From positions 372,001 through 436,000 of the forward strand of contig SAUG01000072.1 of NCBI GenBank assembly GCA_011316305.1: 64,000 nt of DNA. Direction: 5' to 3'. Shown piece by piece: positions 45,893 to 58,098 of the stretch. Within the stretch, counting starts at the first letter, position 1. Each line of letters starts with the position of its first letter. The DNA comes from Rusavskia elegans. Taxonomy: Eukaryota > Ascomycota > Lecanoromycetes > Teloschistales > Teloschistaceae. A program made the translations under genes and the position numbers. The notes beneath the pieces were generated by a model. That model was not told where the DNA came from. It was given only the letters and a program-made list of their open reading frames with translations, and did not search any database.

Positions 45893-46912
45893 CTACTGTG
45901 CAATCTTGACAACAATTTTACCACGAGCGTGGCCTCCATCCAGTTTTGCGAATGCTCCCTTGAATTCTGAAAATGCCCAGACGCTGTCCACCACGGCCTT
46001 GCAGCGCCCTTGCTCAATCAACTTCGAGATCTCTCCCAATTGCTGGCCGCTCGGATACATGATGAAGAACTCATTCTTCACGTCCTTCGCTTTCAGCTCC
46101 TCCGGCCTCTTCCCTTCGGGTGGCTCCACAATGCTGATCAAGCTGCCGTGGTCCTTGATACAATACCAGGTCTCCTCAAGGGTCTTCCCCCCCATACAGT
46201 CAATGACCACGTCCACCGGCTCATTCGCCTTTGCCCACTCCTTCAAGCTTGTCGTCCTATAATTGACTGTCTCGGCTGCCCCTAGTTCCTTTATGAAGCG
46301 GTCATTCTGAGGGCTGCCGATCTGCGCAACCACTTCAAGTCCTGCGATCTTGGCTAATTGCACAAGCCAAACACCGCACCCGCCCGCCGCGGCTGTGATG
46401 AGGATCCTTTTGCGCTCGGAGTTTGGGTCACCGGGCCCTGCCACTCCGGCGTGCTCGTACAAGGCTTGCCAGGCGGTCACGGCTGACATTGGGACTGATG
46501 CTGCTTCTGCCCAGCTGAGCTTCTGTGGTTTCGATGCCATCTCAAGAGTTCGACCAATCGAATATTCACGGTAATTGCCAGGGCGAGCAGGGTAGGTGCG
46601 AGCGTAGACCTCGTCGCCAGGCTGGAATGGAGAGGCTGGCGGAGCTGTGATGACGGTCCCGGCGACATCATAACCGGGGATGATCTGCTTGTCCGGGTTA
46701 TCGGAGAGCAAGGCGCCTGGGAAAAGGAAAGGCCACTCCAGCTCTCGGGCGCAGAGGGCTATTGCTTCGACTTGGATGAGGTGGTCATCTCGTGTCGGAT
46801 CCGGTACTGGGACACGGTTCGACTGGTGAAGGTCAAGGGTCTTGGTAGCGAGATCGAAAACGAGAGCTTTGGCAGTTGACGGGTACTTGGAATCGATCTC
46901 AGTGTTCGACAT
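45893..46912 (-). CDS. Zinc-independent MDR oxidoreductase (quinone reductase-like)
   Basis: A complete intronless gene of 339 aa. The N-terminal GroES-like half has LIQVEAIALCARELEWPF, IIPGYDVAGTVI and FQPGDEVYARTY. The cofactor half has ILITAAAGGCGVWLVQLAKI, a GxxGxxx Rossmann motif for NADPH, then VVAQIGSPQNDRFIKELGA. DVVIDCMGGKTLEETW is typical too. The catalytic and structural zinc Cys residues of alcohol dehydrogenases are absent, as in the quinone oxidoreductase and enoyl reductase branch of the medium-chain superfamily. It should reduce a conjugated carbonyl or quinone with NADPH in the cytosol; the substrate is unknown. No cluster partners are nearby. Confidence 0.93.
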   Translation of the reverse strand: MSNTEIDSKYPSTAKALVFDLATKTLDLHQSNRVPVPDPTRDDHLIQVEAIALCARELEWPFLFPGALLSDNPDKQIIPGYDVAGTVITAPPASPFQPGDEVYARTYPARPGNYREYSIGRTLEMASKPQKLSWAEAASVPMSAVTAWQALYEHAGVAGPGDPNSERKRILITAAAGGCGVWLVQLAKIAGLEVVAQIGSPQNDRFIKELGAAETVNYRTTSLKEWAKANEPVDVVIDCMGGKTLEETWYCIKDHGSLISIVEPPEGKRPEELKAKDVKNEFFIMYPSGQQLGEISKLIEQGRCKAVVDSVWAFSEFKGAFAKLDGGHARGKIVVKIAQ

Positions 46913-48104
46913 AGCGCTGCTGGAGCCTACGAGCTGCAGTCTCGAGGATGCTTATCAGGACTGCAATCGCAACCGCGATACCAACGACGGTACTGGATAG
47001 ATAAGTTTGGGACGGAAAACGGATCATACTTATAGGTCTGAGCAATGGACTGGATGCTATTGGATCATTATACTCCTAAGCAGGCTTGAGATCTGGTCTC
47101 GGAATATTACGGGCTTAAGCGAGGGTTAACTGGAAAGAGACCAAGATGAGCCAATTGAGGTTGCGTGAAGCATTTCTTCTGCGGATGGCCCAATATGCAA
47201 CAAGCTGACTGTATACGAAGCGGGATGCCAAGACAGCATCTTTGCCTTTATTGGGTATTCACACGCGAGTGACATCGCAATTCACCAGCACGACGTTGGG
47301 CCACCGCCTTGCCCAGAATTCATATGATTAATCCGATTGTGAGGGGGAGTGCATTCGTTGGTGAACTACGGGATGGCGACTACTCGGTCTTTGTACAGCC
47401 AACCCACGGTCATGGCATTGGCATATGCTGTACTCCTTGTACGCTTGTACGGTCTACCTTATTGTCGTCAGAGATGGAACCTTATAAAAATCTGCAACGA
47501 CTCCGCCATGTGGTCGCCACTGATGGATGATAATGCTGCAGGGCGAACTGGGGCTTGGAAGAGGAGATCCATTCACTGTGGGCCTCGTTGGATTCGTACA
47601 TTCCTGCTTCATATATTGCGCCATGTTGACCTTGTATCTAGTCGCCCTTCTCAATATCGACTGACCCAAGTTCGAGCGGTTGGATTTGGATTGGCTCAGC
47701 CATAGACTGTTGCCATTTGCAACTCTTGCAGCCCAGTCCACGACACTGTTCACCATCTGTGAAGCTGTCCAAAGTCCTGGCAAGGACCCAGGTTGGTCGA
47801 GTCGTCGGATGTCTAGACTTGGAACCGACTGACTACTCTGTCAATTGAGATCAGAAGCTGGTTGGCTATTTGACGGGAACGAAGTCTGAAGGATACATAT
47901 TCACTTCACTTCAGGTCAACACAAATATCACCCCCCAACAATACTATGCTGATCCTCTTGTTTACAAACGTCTCATCAAAATCCTCCACCAGTCCCTCGT
48001 TTAGCTATCGCCAGCTTCATCGCATTCTTTCTACATATCTCACTTCGAAGTCAAATTCTGCAGTAGCAATCAACTTGAAGCCGAATCCACTCCTTCTACT
48101 AACA
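46913..48104. other. 1.2-kb divergent intergenic region
   Basis: It lies between two genes that face away from each other. Frames of 60-118 codons on both strands overlap and lack motifs. The plus-strand frame upstream of 48105 is open but not conserved in character. No gene is supported. Confidence 0.5.
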
Positions 48105-49789
48105 ATGAAGCTCACAAGCACCGTCAATCTTGTTTTCAATTTCAGTCTTGCTCTTGCGGCAAAAGTAATAAACTCAAACCTTCTTCCTGGATATCAGCAT
48201 GGCGATCTGCATCATGGAAACGCATCCATTTTCTCCTCTCCGACAAACATATCGGCGAATGCCTCCTTGCTTCTGGCTCCGTTCTACCGCAATGTCACTG
48301 CGGGAGGAGCATGGGTCCTCCCAGCAAGCCCCTTCGATCTGGGAGCCAGAGCTATGACATGTGAATGTTTCGACCCTGACGGTACGTACTTTGTGCTCCT
48401 TCGATTTAGCGATTTGCTGCGGCCTCGAATGCCTCGTTTGCCAATTGAATGAATCTGACCTTCAGACTTTTGGTGCCATCCACTCCATCACTCCATGACT
48501 GACAAACACATGACAGGAAAATGCTGCATGGGCTCATCTCCCGCCGTCGGTCCCTTCTGCATCCCCAAAAACGCAACCTGCTGTAGCAACACCCTCTGCG
48601 AAACCGGCGAAACATGTTGCGGCGACTACTGTTGCCGCTCCGTACGTCCACCTTTAATTTTCCATCCAAAAAACCCCATCTATACTTGCTAACCCATCCC
48701 TCTCAAAAGGGAACCTCGTGCTCCACCGACACCAAGAACCCCGGCTGCTGCCCTCTTGGCCAATCCTGCTCCACCAACACCCCTGCAACCTGCATCGACC
48801 ACTCCTCGTCCAACTGCTCCAGCAAGTCTCTATCAAAGCAATGCTGTCCTTCCAATTTAGCCTTCTGCTCCTCTCAAGAAGACAAGGGCTTCGGATGTTA
48901 TGCTAGCGCCACCACAGTCTCCAGCACCAAGACGATCTCAACACTGACGGTGGATATAGCCTTGAGAACAACGAGTAGCTACCAGTATCGGGGCACGACT
49001 ACCCTCATCGAAACAGTGAGCGTCAAGATCGCCTCTGAACCCAGTGGTGGTGGTGTTATATCGCTCGACTTCCCCGCGACAGTAATGCTCGGGACGGATC
49101 TGAGCGGGTGGTCCATCTCCACGTCCTACGTGTTTAGTTTTCCTTCGTCGATTTTTGGGAAGCCGAAGTCGACGGTCGTGGCTACCTCGGAATCGACTTC
49201 AACCAAGCCGACCGTGACATCCCCCTCCCTTCCCACCTCCACCACAACATCCACATCCACATCAGCACCACTCTCCCTCTCTTCCCATTCCTCTACATCC
49301 CTATCCCCATCCAAAACAACGACAACGGCCCCAACCACCACAAACCCCCTCTGCTTCAATCCCCTCCTCCAAACCCCCGCTCCCTGTTCCACCTCCCCTT
49401 CCCCCTCAACCTCCACCTCAGTATCCGCCTACCCAACCGAACTCATCATCCACTCCTCTGCCCCCAACCGCCGTCTCTCAAATACCAATTCCATCGTCCT
49501 CGCCATCTTAGTCTTTCACCTCGGTCTCGGTATTGCGATCTTCCCGATCGAGAGTATCGCTGATTGGGTTTTGGTTCTGGGGGTGGTAGTGGGGGTGTTG
49601 CTTTGGGGATCCTTGAAGGAGGGGGGAGAGTGTGAGGAAGACGAAAAAGTGGTATACGATAAGGAGGATAAGGTGATGGTGAGTGGTGAGGGAAGTGGAA
49701 GTGGGGTAAAGGATACGGATATGAGCAATAGTCGGAAGGATCGGGATTGGAATAGGTGGGCGGAGAAGGCGAGGTGGTATATTGAGTGA
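48105..49789 (+). CDS. Cys-rich secreted/membrane surface protein
   Basis: Exons 48105-48381, 48517-48641 and 48710-49789 give about 493 aa. It starts with a signal peptide (MKLTSTVNLVFNFSLALAAK). Two Cys-rich modules follow: CCMGSSPAVGPFC, TCCSNTLCETGETCCGDYCC, then CCPLGQSCSTNTPATC and QCCPSNLAFCSSQ. These doublets resemble the granulin-like or CC-type modules of fungal wall proteins. A Ser/Thr stretch (about residues 320-400) is likely O-glycosylated. Next is a hydrophobic span (SIVLAILVFHLGLGIAIFPI, then a second one) and an acidic cytosolic tail. It is probably a wall-facing sensor or structural protein; function unknown. The start was chosen because an upstream in-frame ATG (47946) would bury the signal peptide. 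Confidence 0.75.
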
Positions 49790-50411
49790 TTCGGGGTGTT
49801 TGGGTTTCGAATGGCTTTGCATTGAATCAGCCAAAGGGCGAATAGGAAGGTGGCTTTTGTTGTCGAGCGGAGGGTTTTCGTTTGAAGGGGGGCTTCCTTT
49901 CGTTTGAAGAGGGGGGGGGGGGGGGTTTGGATGGAGTGTATGGTAATTGGATGGGACGGTTAGGGGAGTCAAGGTAGCGCCATCAAAGAGAGCATGCATA
50001 CAGAGGATGACACCGAAAGTCCTCACCATGCGCTAGCAATCTAGGCGGGGGCTCCAGGTAGTCCGGGCGACCGTAGTCTGCGGGCGGCTTTTAGCGCGTG
50101 GTGAGGACTATCGGTACTTCGCACTAAAGACGGACTACTTCAAGAAGGTCCATGACATAGGTGATGAGCCCCAGTGATAAATAGAGCCGGAAGCCCAGAA
50201 TTTTGATTCCAGTAATTTTTCCCTATCCTAATGTAGACTTTCCATGTCGTTGGCGAAATTTTTACCAAATTCATTGGACCAATTGCCTTGTGGACTTTTC
50301 CAAGATCATTAAGCAACTATGCCTCCCCTGCTTCGCTAAATGCTTTTTCACAATGGTTGCACCCAATTGTCCTAAACTTCTTTCTCGGCCTCCAGCACGA
50401 TTTCGATATCT
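49790..50411. other. Intergenic region with a 15-G run
   Basis: It lies between convergent genes. At 49911-49925 is an uninterrupted run of 15 G, next to a duplicated TTCGTTTGAAG. Otherwise I see nothing. Confidence 0.6.
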
Positions 50412-53400
50412 CTAAGCATCTTTCCGCCCATGTTCCTCCCTCTCCCTCGCCTCCTTCGCAAAAGCATTATTCCCACCCGGCACCGGTCGTCTCATCTGCG
50501 GTGGCGACTGCGAATGCAGACTCTGCAAGCTCTGCTGACTCCTCATTTCCTGAAGCGGATACTGACTACCCCCACCCAAGGGACTCGTCAAGCTAACTTC
50601 CGTCATCGGAGAAGTTGGACTCTGCAGTGCAGATTGTTGCTGCTGCTGTTGAGGGCGATACTGCTGAGTATCGAATTGCAGCGGAGGCAGCTGCGTACTC
50701 GTTGTGCGGGGAGGGAATGGTTGATACTGAGCTGATGCTCCGGATTGGGGAGCTTGATACACCGAAGCGCCGGAAGGAGCCGGGCTGAAAGTTGGAGGAG
50801 CTGCAACGGTAGGTTGGACGTTTTCACTGATTGACGGCGGGATATGGGCCGCGCTGACACTGGCCGACGCTTTTCGCTTGCCTCGAGTGGATTGACGACG
50901 GAGGAGACCACGGACTTCTTCTATGTCATTGCTGCGGCGGGAATCGCTTGAGACTCGGTCGTCGGAAGAGGGATTGACATCAAGATCAGACACGTCGCGC
51001 GCAGTGTCCGCGGCTGGGTGACGGCTGTTAAGATCGCTCAAGGCTGTCGTCTCGGCGAGCGGAGGGAGGCGATAACGTAAAGGTGGAGGGGCAGGGGGGT
51101 CAGCTGGGTTGATGTCTGTGGCAGAGGAATCGGCGGTATCCGTAGGTGGATCGGGCTTCTTGCTAGGTACAAGACGCTTCTCTTCCTTGGTTTTATTGTA
51201 TGCTTCCCGAGCAGCGGCCGCTTGCTCGTCAGAGACGGTCACGGCATATGTCGGCTTATCGCTGCTCCCGAGCACGGCATCACCTCCACCAGGAGCATAG
51301 ATTGGAATCTTGCGGAGAGCGAGAACCAGGGCACACATAAACTTCGAGCGGCGAGCTGCACGAACCGTTTCATTAGCCCAATTGGACTTGTGTCTGATTT
51401 CAACCTTGAGTTCAAGTTTGTTCATCTCGGCTATGCCTGTAACTTCCACCTCGACGTCAGGCTGAAAGTCTCTTGAGTTGTCTTTGTCCCGGACGAAAGT
51501 TTGCATCTCTTGTTTGAGGAGCTGGATGTCTTCGAGTGTGGTGTCGAAGTGAATGTAAAGTAGCAGCTGCTCCTTCATCGCTTTGGATCTCGAGACGTTC
51601 TGAATCCATTGAGTGTTAAGGACAATATTGGCCGTTTGGGTAATCTTTCCAGTATTGACCGTTTTGAAAACAGTGAACAAAAGAGAGATGTGTTCGACGA
51701 TGAGCTGTTGATCTCCAATGTCGACCCGATCGAGCACGTCAAACGGATGCTTGACGAACAGAAAGATACAAGAGCCAAGGACTTCCTGTGCGGTGACAGC
51801 AAATACAAACGACAAGGAGAGCAGAGTGGTGCCAGCAGTTGCCAGGGTAGTCGTGAATGAGGCATTCAGGAACGCCACTATGAAAATCATCAGCAAGTGT
51901 TAAGATCTTTATCAGCAATCAACTCACCAAATATGAAGATGCTTATCACGAAGGCAATTGTACACAAAAGTCCGTCCAACACGTTGATGGCTTGGTCCAC
52001 ATCATGTAAGCTGTTTGCAATTGAACGTCGTTCACGACCAAACTCGCAGACGGTCAAAATCATCTCGTCGAGGCTGACATCACCATTGCTATCTCGGTCC
52101 AGGCAGGCAAAACATTCTTCCGCTTCCTCGTGATGTTCTTCGCCGAGGACCTCGACAACATCTTCTTCGTATAAGGCATCTTTGCCTTCGACGACAAAGC
52201 TCATCCATAGTCGTTTGGCCAGGGCTTCCGAGGACTTGTTCTTTTCCAGGGCTTCAACTACGATTGAATGAGCAGAGCCTGGGTTGAAGACCTGCTTCCC
52301 AGTGACTTCGTGGGCGATGTTGCCGAAAACAGAGGTCACCTTGTCGCCGAAACGTCCCACATTCTGCAGCAACCTCATTGGTGTTGCGGAACCCGATCGA
52401 TTATGACCACTTCCTCTCTTACTGTCGTTGAGATGCAATGAATCATTGATGATATAGTCCTCCTCGGCGAATTCGTGACAATAAGCTGGAAACAGCGCTC
52501 TTGAGGCGTCGTAGAGGAGACTCAGCAGGTGAATATTATGCTTCGAATCTCTAATTTTCGCATTGAATTGCTTCCTATGGTATCCGATCGATATAAGCTG
52601 GATGATAAGCTTTTCGATGAGGAACAACAAGGAGGCCACCAGCAAAGCGGCAAGGATCTTGTTAACGACGGATTCCCAGTGTTGGATTTCCGTGCCGTTC
52701 TTGGACTTTGGGTCGAAAGCTGCTGATATTCTATTGCGCGCACCTGCTGTAGCTGATGCAGCAGGCGCAGAAGTCGTTGTGGATTGAGCTGCTTTGTCGA
52801 TGTCGGCTTGCTGACTGCGTTGTGTGGGGTTATGGGTCATGATTGGGATGAATGTTGCGAGTGAAGTCAGGGCCCATCCAACAAGAGATAGAGGAATCTC
52901 CAAAGCTTTCAAGACCAGCATGTATTTCCTGGTCCCAGAACTTACGATACCGCAGAGAAATTGGAAGATCCAGGGAAGAGTCTTTGCGAACAGTTTTGAA
53001 ACCCACAAGCTCAGCCATACGATTTCAACCCATGAAAAGAACCATACGAGGCGCACTCCTCCGAGGGTGGCATTTGGCTTGGCAGTCGCTCCGATGATGA
53101 TGGGAATGGCGATGATAAGGGCCAAGGGGAGGACGTATAGGAAATAGCGGGTGACGATTGAAAAGTTCAATATCTTGTCATAGATCTTGCCCATCTGGGT
53201 CAATGTGTCTTCCTCTCCGTCGGCGCCCAATTTGCCTCTTTCATTTCCTTTGATTTTTCTTCGCCGTCCAGCCGGATACCGCTTCCGTAGAGGCTCTTTT
53301 TCATTGTTCCGAAGATCAGGATAGGATTCTTGACGGCTATAGCCTGTGGGGGAATGACTGCTGATCTTTCGTGCGCCAGTCCTGCTGGTCACGGGGGTCA

Positions 53401-53500
53401 AGGGTATGTCAATGGTGGCATCTCGTGAATTGGCCATGGCAGAGCTGCTGTGATTGGGGATCTGCTGAAAACCATCTCTCGAAAAGCGTTTTTGTGACAT
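50412..53500 (-). CDS. EF-hand MscS-family mechanosensitive channel
   Basis: Exons 53500-51928 and 51877-50412 give about 1012 aa. After a basic N-terminal tail come several membrane spans (YFLYVLPLALIIAIPIIIG, VWFFSWVEIVWLSLWVSKLF, ILAALLVASLLFLIEKLIIQ). An EF-hand at about 465-477 (DRDSNGDVSLDE) supplies the calcium ligands. The MscS pore region follows (VDQAINVLDGLLCTIAFVIS, FAVTAQEVLGSCIFLFVKHP, FDVLDRVDIG) with its beta domain. The last ~290 residues are disordered and rich in Pro, Ser and Gln, including a Gln run. The layout matches fission-yeast Msy1/Msy2, ER and cell-cortex channels that limit calcium and swelling during hypo-osmotic shock. The intron falls within the pore-lining span. 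Confidence 0.93.
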
Positions 53501-54690
53501 TGGGGGTACCCAATTCAATCGAGGTGAAGGGCAAGTTGGATTTGTGACAGTTATCTGAGAATTAGCGGATGGCCAATAAGCAGCCGAATCTTTACAGGTG
53601 TTTGAAGGAAGGTAGATGGCGCAGCCACGGCTTCCTTGGAATGAAGATAACGACAGTACTAGCCAAAAGCCTGGCAGAGCCCTTTGCCCAAGGTATGGCA
53701 GTCAAAAGATCTCTCAAGCGTAGAAGAATGTGAAGAAACGACAGATGGAAAGGTTGATTGAGGGGCTGAATTGCAAAAATGTTGACGACGATGGAAAAAT
53801 GTTCAGGGGCGGGGTTGTCTTGAAACTCCTGCCGCTGCGGCGCGTGCCGGCAAAGCTTTCCGGTGCAAGGGTAAATACTCCTGACTAAGCCTGAAAAGGA
53901 TAAGATTCACAACTTGACCTCTTACTCCGTACGTGGCTCGTCCTGACGGTCGTGTCGAAAATCAAACGCAATAGGGGTGCTACAGCGGTCACTACCTCCC
54001 ACACTGCGATTGAAATTTGACACGACAAGAGCCACTCGCTCGGGACGGGGTCTGACAAGATGTCAATACCGGATACGAAAAAAGGCACGAGGCTGGACAT
54101 CCAGAATGGTACCTCAAAGCATCTTCAGTTGCTGGAGGCCACGACTAAAGTATGCTTACACTTTTTGATCAATCTGAAGAGTTTCTCCAATAGCGCGGCG
54201 AGCAATCGGGAGGTCAAGTCACTATATAAGACTCACTCTTGAGTACCCAATATCTTTGTCCTAATAGTGTTTTGCTTAAGTCGCCACGGATACTACTGCA
54301 GTTTTGATTATCCTATGCGAGGTCGGTCGCGATGGCAAAAGAGCAAGATATAAAGATCGAAAAGGCCAGGGGTTCGGTGAACATCGTACCCAGGACAAAG
54401 TCTTGTACCGCGGCATGCAATGAGGATACCATTCCACTAATGGATCTTTGTAATGGTAGTCGTGCAGGCCAGTCAGGGCGACCAAGAGGAATGTCCATGA
54501 TCACGTTGAAAACAAAGGTACGATGTCCATGGAACTTGCCGTTTGGCTTTCACCCGTCTTATGAAGACATCTCCGGGCAGGGGACGAACAAAATACGTAC
54601 AGGACAAAGAGACACTAACAGTGGAGCAAATAGCACAATCAATGGTGGGTATATTGCTATTTCAGATCTTAGCGCCATCTGCCTGCGGTG
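53501..54690. other. 1.2-kb intergenic region
   Basis: It contains the promoter of the channel gene. Short frames occur on both strands. A TATATAAG box lies at about 54223. A minus-strand frame (54504-54313) has a hydrophobic end but no family match. No gene is supported. Confidence 0.45.
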
Positions 54691-55083
54691 ATGAGATCCA
54701 CCACAACTGTGAGGATGGACACATCACAAACAACCAACCAAACAGCAGCTAACGAAGAAGTACCGAAGGAATCTGAGAATACATCCAGCAATGGAGCCGG
54801 TACCACGAAAGTACCAGCGAAACGGCTTCGAGCTCTCAGGGCCGTTTACTGTGCGGGTTCGTTGAGAAGAGCAAGCAACGCTTGCGACGTCCGTATGCTC
54901 AACACTGCGGTTGACAGGGAACTCACAGGCCCCACTGTTCGCTTATCTTCATGGCTAGCATGGTTTCAGCAACGTTGCAAATGTAAATGGTATACACCCC
55001 CGGAAAAACAGGAGTACTGGCAATGCGGACACGTACTGTGTTCTATGTGTCGTCCATGCCTCATGAAAAATGAAGATATCTGA
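54691..55083 (+). CDS. Small protein with possible zinc-binding Cys/His end, hypothetical
   Basis: An open frame of 130 codons from ATG at 54691. The first 50 residues are polar (Thr, Ser, Asn, Glu). The C-terminus has CKCKWYTPPEKQEYWQCGH then VLCSMCRPC, a set of seven Cys and one His spaced like a small zinc finger. The family is not recognised. Small fungal proteins with a W.CGH..C..C end occur, but I cannot name one. It may be the last exon of a longer gene whose earlier exons lie in 54060-54690, where other frames are open. Confidence 0.4.
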   Translation: MRSTTTVRMDTSQTTNQTAANEEVPKESENTSSNGAGTTKVPAKRLRALRAVYCAGSLRRASNACDVRMLNTAVDRELTGPTVRLSSWLAWFQQRCKCKWYTPPEKQEYWQCGHVLCSMCRPCLMKNEDI

Positions 55084-56232
55084 ACACATCAAATAGGATC
55101 TTCACGACTAAAGGAAGAATCTGCACATAACGCTTGGCAGTGTTAGATTATTCTCCGGACAAGTCCCACCTACCGAGTTGGACTGGTCGTACATTAGGCT
55201 TAATACCTTCAGAAGAGAAGGACGAAAAGCCACACGGTCCTCTTAGGCCGCTGCAAGCCTGGTCCCGTAAGCTGTTTACACCCCAGCAATAGGAGGATTC
55301 CTGCGGGTCCGCTTTCACACCTTGGCTTCTGCAATGGACCAGCGCGGTGGTGCTGGTTCCACGGGGTCTAGAGCACACCTCTCAGAGACTAAGCCTCCAA
55401 AATAATGTCAGTAGCTAGTGGCTTAAAACCCAGCATCGATACATTCTTTGCATTTGTTCTTGAGTTGGATGACTTGATTTGTATCAAAGCGCTCGACGAA
55501 TTTATTACTTAGACATGTAATGACAATGATGGCAAGTCCGGTACTCTAATTGCGATGAGAAAAAGAAGGCACATGGAAATGGATGAAAGGAGATCGGCTG
55601 GGGCAGCTGGGAACAAAGTCTCAGCCTACAGCAGGTCAGTCTCCGTAACGACAGCGACCTGAAAAACTTCAGCCATATGGCAGGTACTACCTGCACAACT
55701 GCTTTGGAGATATTTACGAGCCAGAAGACCTTGTCTGGAGCTTATGCTTGATATCATTGAGGATAGGACTTACCGGATAGTGTTCATCGCGAAAATCCAG
55801 CTATTCCGCTGTTCCCAACCTAGTCCCACGAGTCTAAATGCGAAACTTTCTCGTGGTTGACATCACGATAGTGCTAAGGGCATCGACTTGTAAAGGTCCG
55901 GTTGGAGCGTGTTGGTCGTTGCGAATGCCGAGAGCGAAGCGAGAGCGAAGCGAGAGCCCTTCGGATCCTGTACAAACCGGATACCTCAGTGAAGCTTACC
56001 AGCAAAGGTATTGAGACGAGATTATAGGCGTTGCATAATCTGTTACCTTGTTGCCGTAGAGAATGATCACTTATGCTGGAGGCTTGGTTGTCCAGACAGG
56101 ACAGCCGCAAATCACCCGACGCTAAGTTTATTGTGTCGATTATGCCGTCATCGCAAGGTTGCAACTGGCAGAAAAATCTTTACCTTACCTCAACCTGTGC
56201 CGCTTCTGATATGAGAACTTATTCGCATATCC
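55084..56232. other. 1.1-kb intergenic region
   Basis: No gene is supported. A short direct repeat (GCGAAGCGAGA, two and a half copies) lies at about 55930-55955. Confidence 0.5.
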
Positions 56233-56910
56233 ATGTACACCATGCGTTCGCGACCACGCCTTTCCCTCTTCTCACGTCTCCAGGCCCGCTCTCGTAACCT
56301 ATACACATCACACCCTGCCCTCCATCCCCGCTCGAAACCTATACCATCTCCACCACCCAGCTCCGATGACGACTACTATTCTCTCCTCCTGTCCCAACCA
56401 CTGACGTCCACAGCGTTTACCTCGTTCTCCCCATCTGCAACACCGCATCCCTCCTCCGTTGCTTCCCCCTCCAAAGAACCCTCTCGCGACCCATCCATCC
56501 TCTTTGGTACTCCTCTTGCGGGCCCCTCCGCAGCCCGACGTCGCGCTGGATATGATGATTCATCTGGAGGCTTGGAAAGACCTCGAGAGCCCGATAATTG
56601 CTGTATGAGCGGATGTGTTAACTGTGTATGGGATGCGTACCGAGAGGAGGTGGAAGCTTGGGCAGCGAGGAGGAAGGAAAACATAAGGCTGGCGGGTGGG
56701 GAAGAGGAGATCGAGAAGAGGAAGGCCAGGGAGATGAGAGGTAGAGGAAAGAGACTAGTAGGGGGAAGTGGGGGTAGCCAAGGGGCGTATGCCGGAGGGG
56801 AAGATGATGGGTTGTTGTTCGAAGGGGTTCCGGTAGGAATCCGCGAATTTATGAAGACCGAGAAGAGGTTGAGAGAGAAGCGGGAGAGGGAGGAAAGCAA
56901 GGCAGGTTGA
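56233..56910 (+). CDS. Oxidoreductase-like domain protein (OXLD1 type), mitochondrial
   Basis: A single exon of 225 aa. The start (MRSRPRLSLFSRLQARSRNL) is rich in Arg, Ser and Leu and free of acids, fitting a mitochondrial targeting peptide. The core is PREPDNCCMSGCVNCVWDAY followed by REEVEAW, the signature of the small oxidoreductase-like domain family. Its four Cys (CC..C..C) are the conserved ones. A charged helical tail (EKRLREKREREES) ends the protein. The domain's biochemical role is unclear despite its name. Ser/Pro-rich DNA between targeting peptide and core looks disordered. A second ATG three codons later would serve equally well. Confidence 0.88.
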   Translation: MYTMRSRPRLSLFSRLQARSRNLYTSHPALHPRSKPIPSPPPSSDDDYYSLLLSQPLTSTAFTSFSPSATPHPSSVASPSKEPSRDPSILFGTPLAGPSAARRRAGYDDSSGGLERPREPDNCCMSGCVNCVWDAYREEVEAWAARRKENIRLAGGEEEIEKRKAREMRGRGKRLVGGSGGSQGAYAGGEDDGLLFEGVPVGIREFMKTEKRLREKREREESKAG

Positions 56911-57674
56911 GAAAGAGGATGTTAAAAACCAGTGGTTATGGCAAAGGCTCTCGAGAGTGGTCGCATATGCAATGTGAAGGTCAGGCAAGACGATGAACGT
57001 GGGGAACCATCCGAGTGACGGAGAGTTGCGTCCATTCGCCAACGCGCAGCCGAACCCGGACTTTGCAAGCGGGCACTTCGTTCATTCTGGAACGCCACAC
57101 CGAAAGGCAGTGCAAACGGAGGTCACGCCAAATACGTAGACGTGTGTCGAGTCCAATGAACCAATGGGCATCGCGTAGAGCGAGGTTTCATGTCCTTTTC
57201 CTAGCATGGGAGCTGTGGTGCGCTCTGGTGTGTTGGACGATAAACTAAGGCCTTGCGGCTACCGGAGTGTGACGACAGGGGCCGCGAATACTGCATTTGC
57301 GTTGGATGGACGTACAATGCCGGTCATCAACGTCATAAAATCCGACGCGATACATGGATCATTGGTGTTGCCGCTGCGATCCGGTCCATTTACTAGCAGA
57401 TGCGTAAGCAGCGGCTGCCTCTGCGGCTGACCTATCTCGGATCGGAGCGACTCGACAAGAGGTGTCAAGAAACCCAGCACCGTGGTATAGAGTGCGGGAA
57501 GGCTGCAGAAGCCCCTGAACACATGCTAGCTACGCAACAGTGGGTGTTTTGGTTACGGATGGCCCTATCACGAATTGGTGCTGCGTGTCGGTGCTATCGC
57601 AAAAGACCAGTCAGATATTGAACCGCAGCACCGGCTCAAGGATGTAGAGGGTGTTATTAAAAAGATATATAATT
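56911..57674. other. Intergenic region between convergent genes
   Basis: It lies between the stops of the OXLD1-type gene and DPM3. Overlapping frames have no motifs. Nothing else is seen. Confidence 0.5.
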
Positions 57675-58098
57675 TCAGTCCACGTCTATCCCATTGGCTT
57701 TGAGGTCTTTCCTCGCTATCTCAATCTCGGCCATCAGTTCTTTATGTGCTTGTGGGACATCATTGAAGGTGAAAACACCCCAGCCTAATTTGAATAAGAG
57801 CCAGGACCCGAACGATACTAGTGACCACAAGGGAAGCTGTTGCCATGTATCAGTCAGAAGTTCACTCTACTGGGACTACAGGCTCCGCTGGAACGGGAGT
57901 CATACCAAAGGGATGATATCTTCTTTGAATTTAGCATTCAGAGGAACAAGGTGTAGCGCGAAAGCCAGATACACCTAAGACGAAGGAGTAGCGGGATTAG
58001 CCATCCGGCAAAAGTAAAGAGATAGTAGCCTAAGATCGTGGGAGACGTACCGAAGTGACTAGCAAAGCTAGAGATATTGTTTGCTGAGCTCTAGTCAT
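57675..58098 (-). CDS. DPM3: Dolichol-phosphate mannosyltransferase subunit 3
   Basis: Three small exons (58098-58051, 57974-57906, 57836-57675) join in phase to 92 aa, exactly the usual size. The N-terminus (MTRAQQTISLALLVTSVYLA) and WSLVSFGSWLLFKLGWGVF form two membrane spans. The C-terminus has the conserved TFNDVPQAHKELMAEIEIAR, which binds the catalytic subunit. DPM3 anchors DPM1 in the ER membrane, where dolichol-phosphate-mannose is made for N-glycans, O-mannosylation and GPI anchors. All introns have good signals (GTACGT, GTATGA; TTAG, ACAG). Each exon is too short to be obvious as a separate open frame. Confidence 0.94.

Noticed and set aside
55930..55955. Short GCGAAGCGAGA direct repeats as a CRISPR-like array
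   Set aside because: Units are contiguous without spacers and the genome is eukaryotic; it is a tiny tandem repeat.
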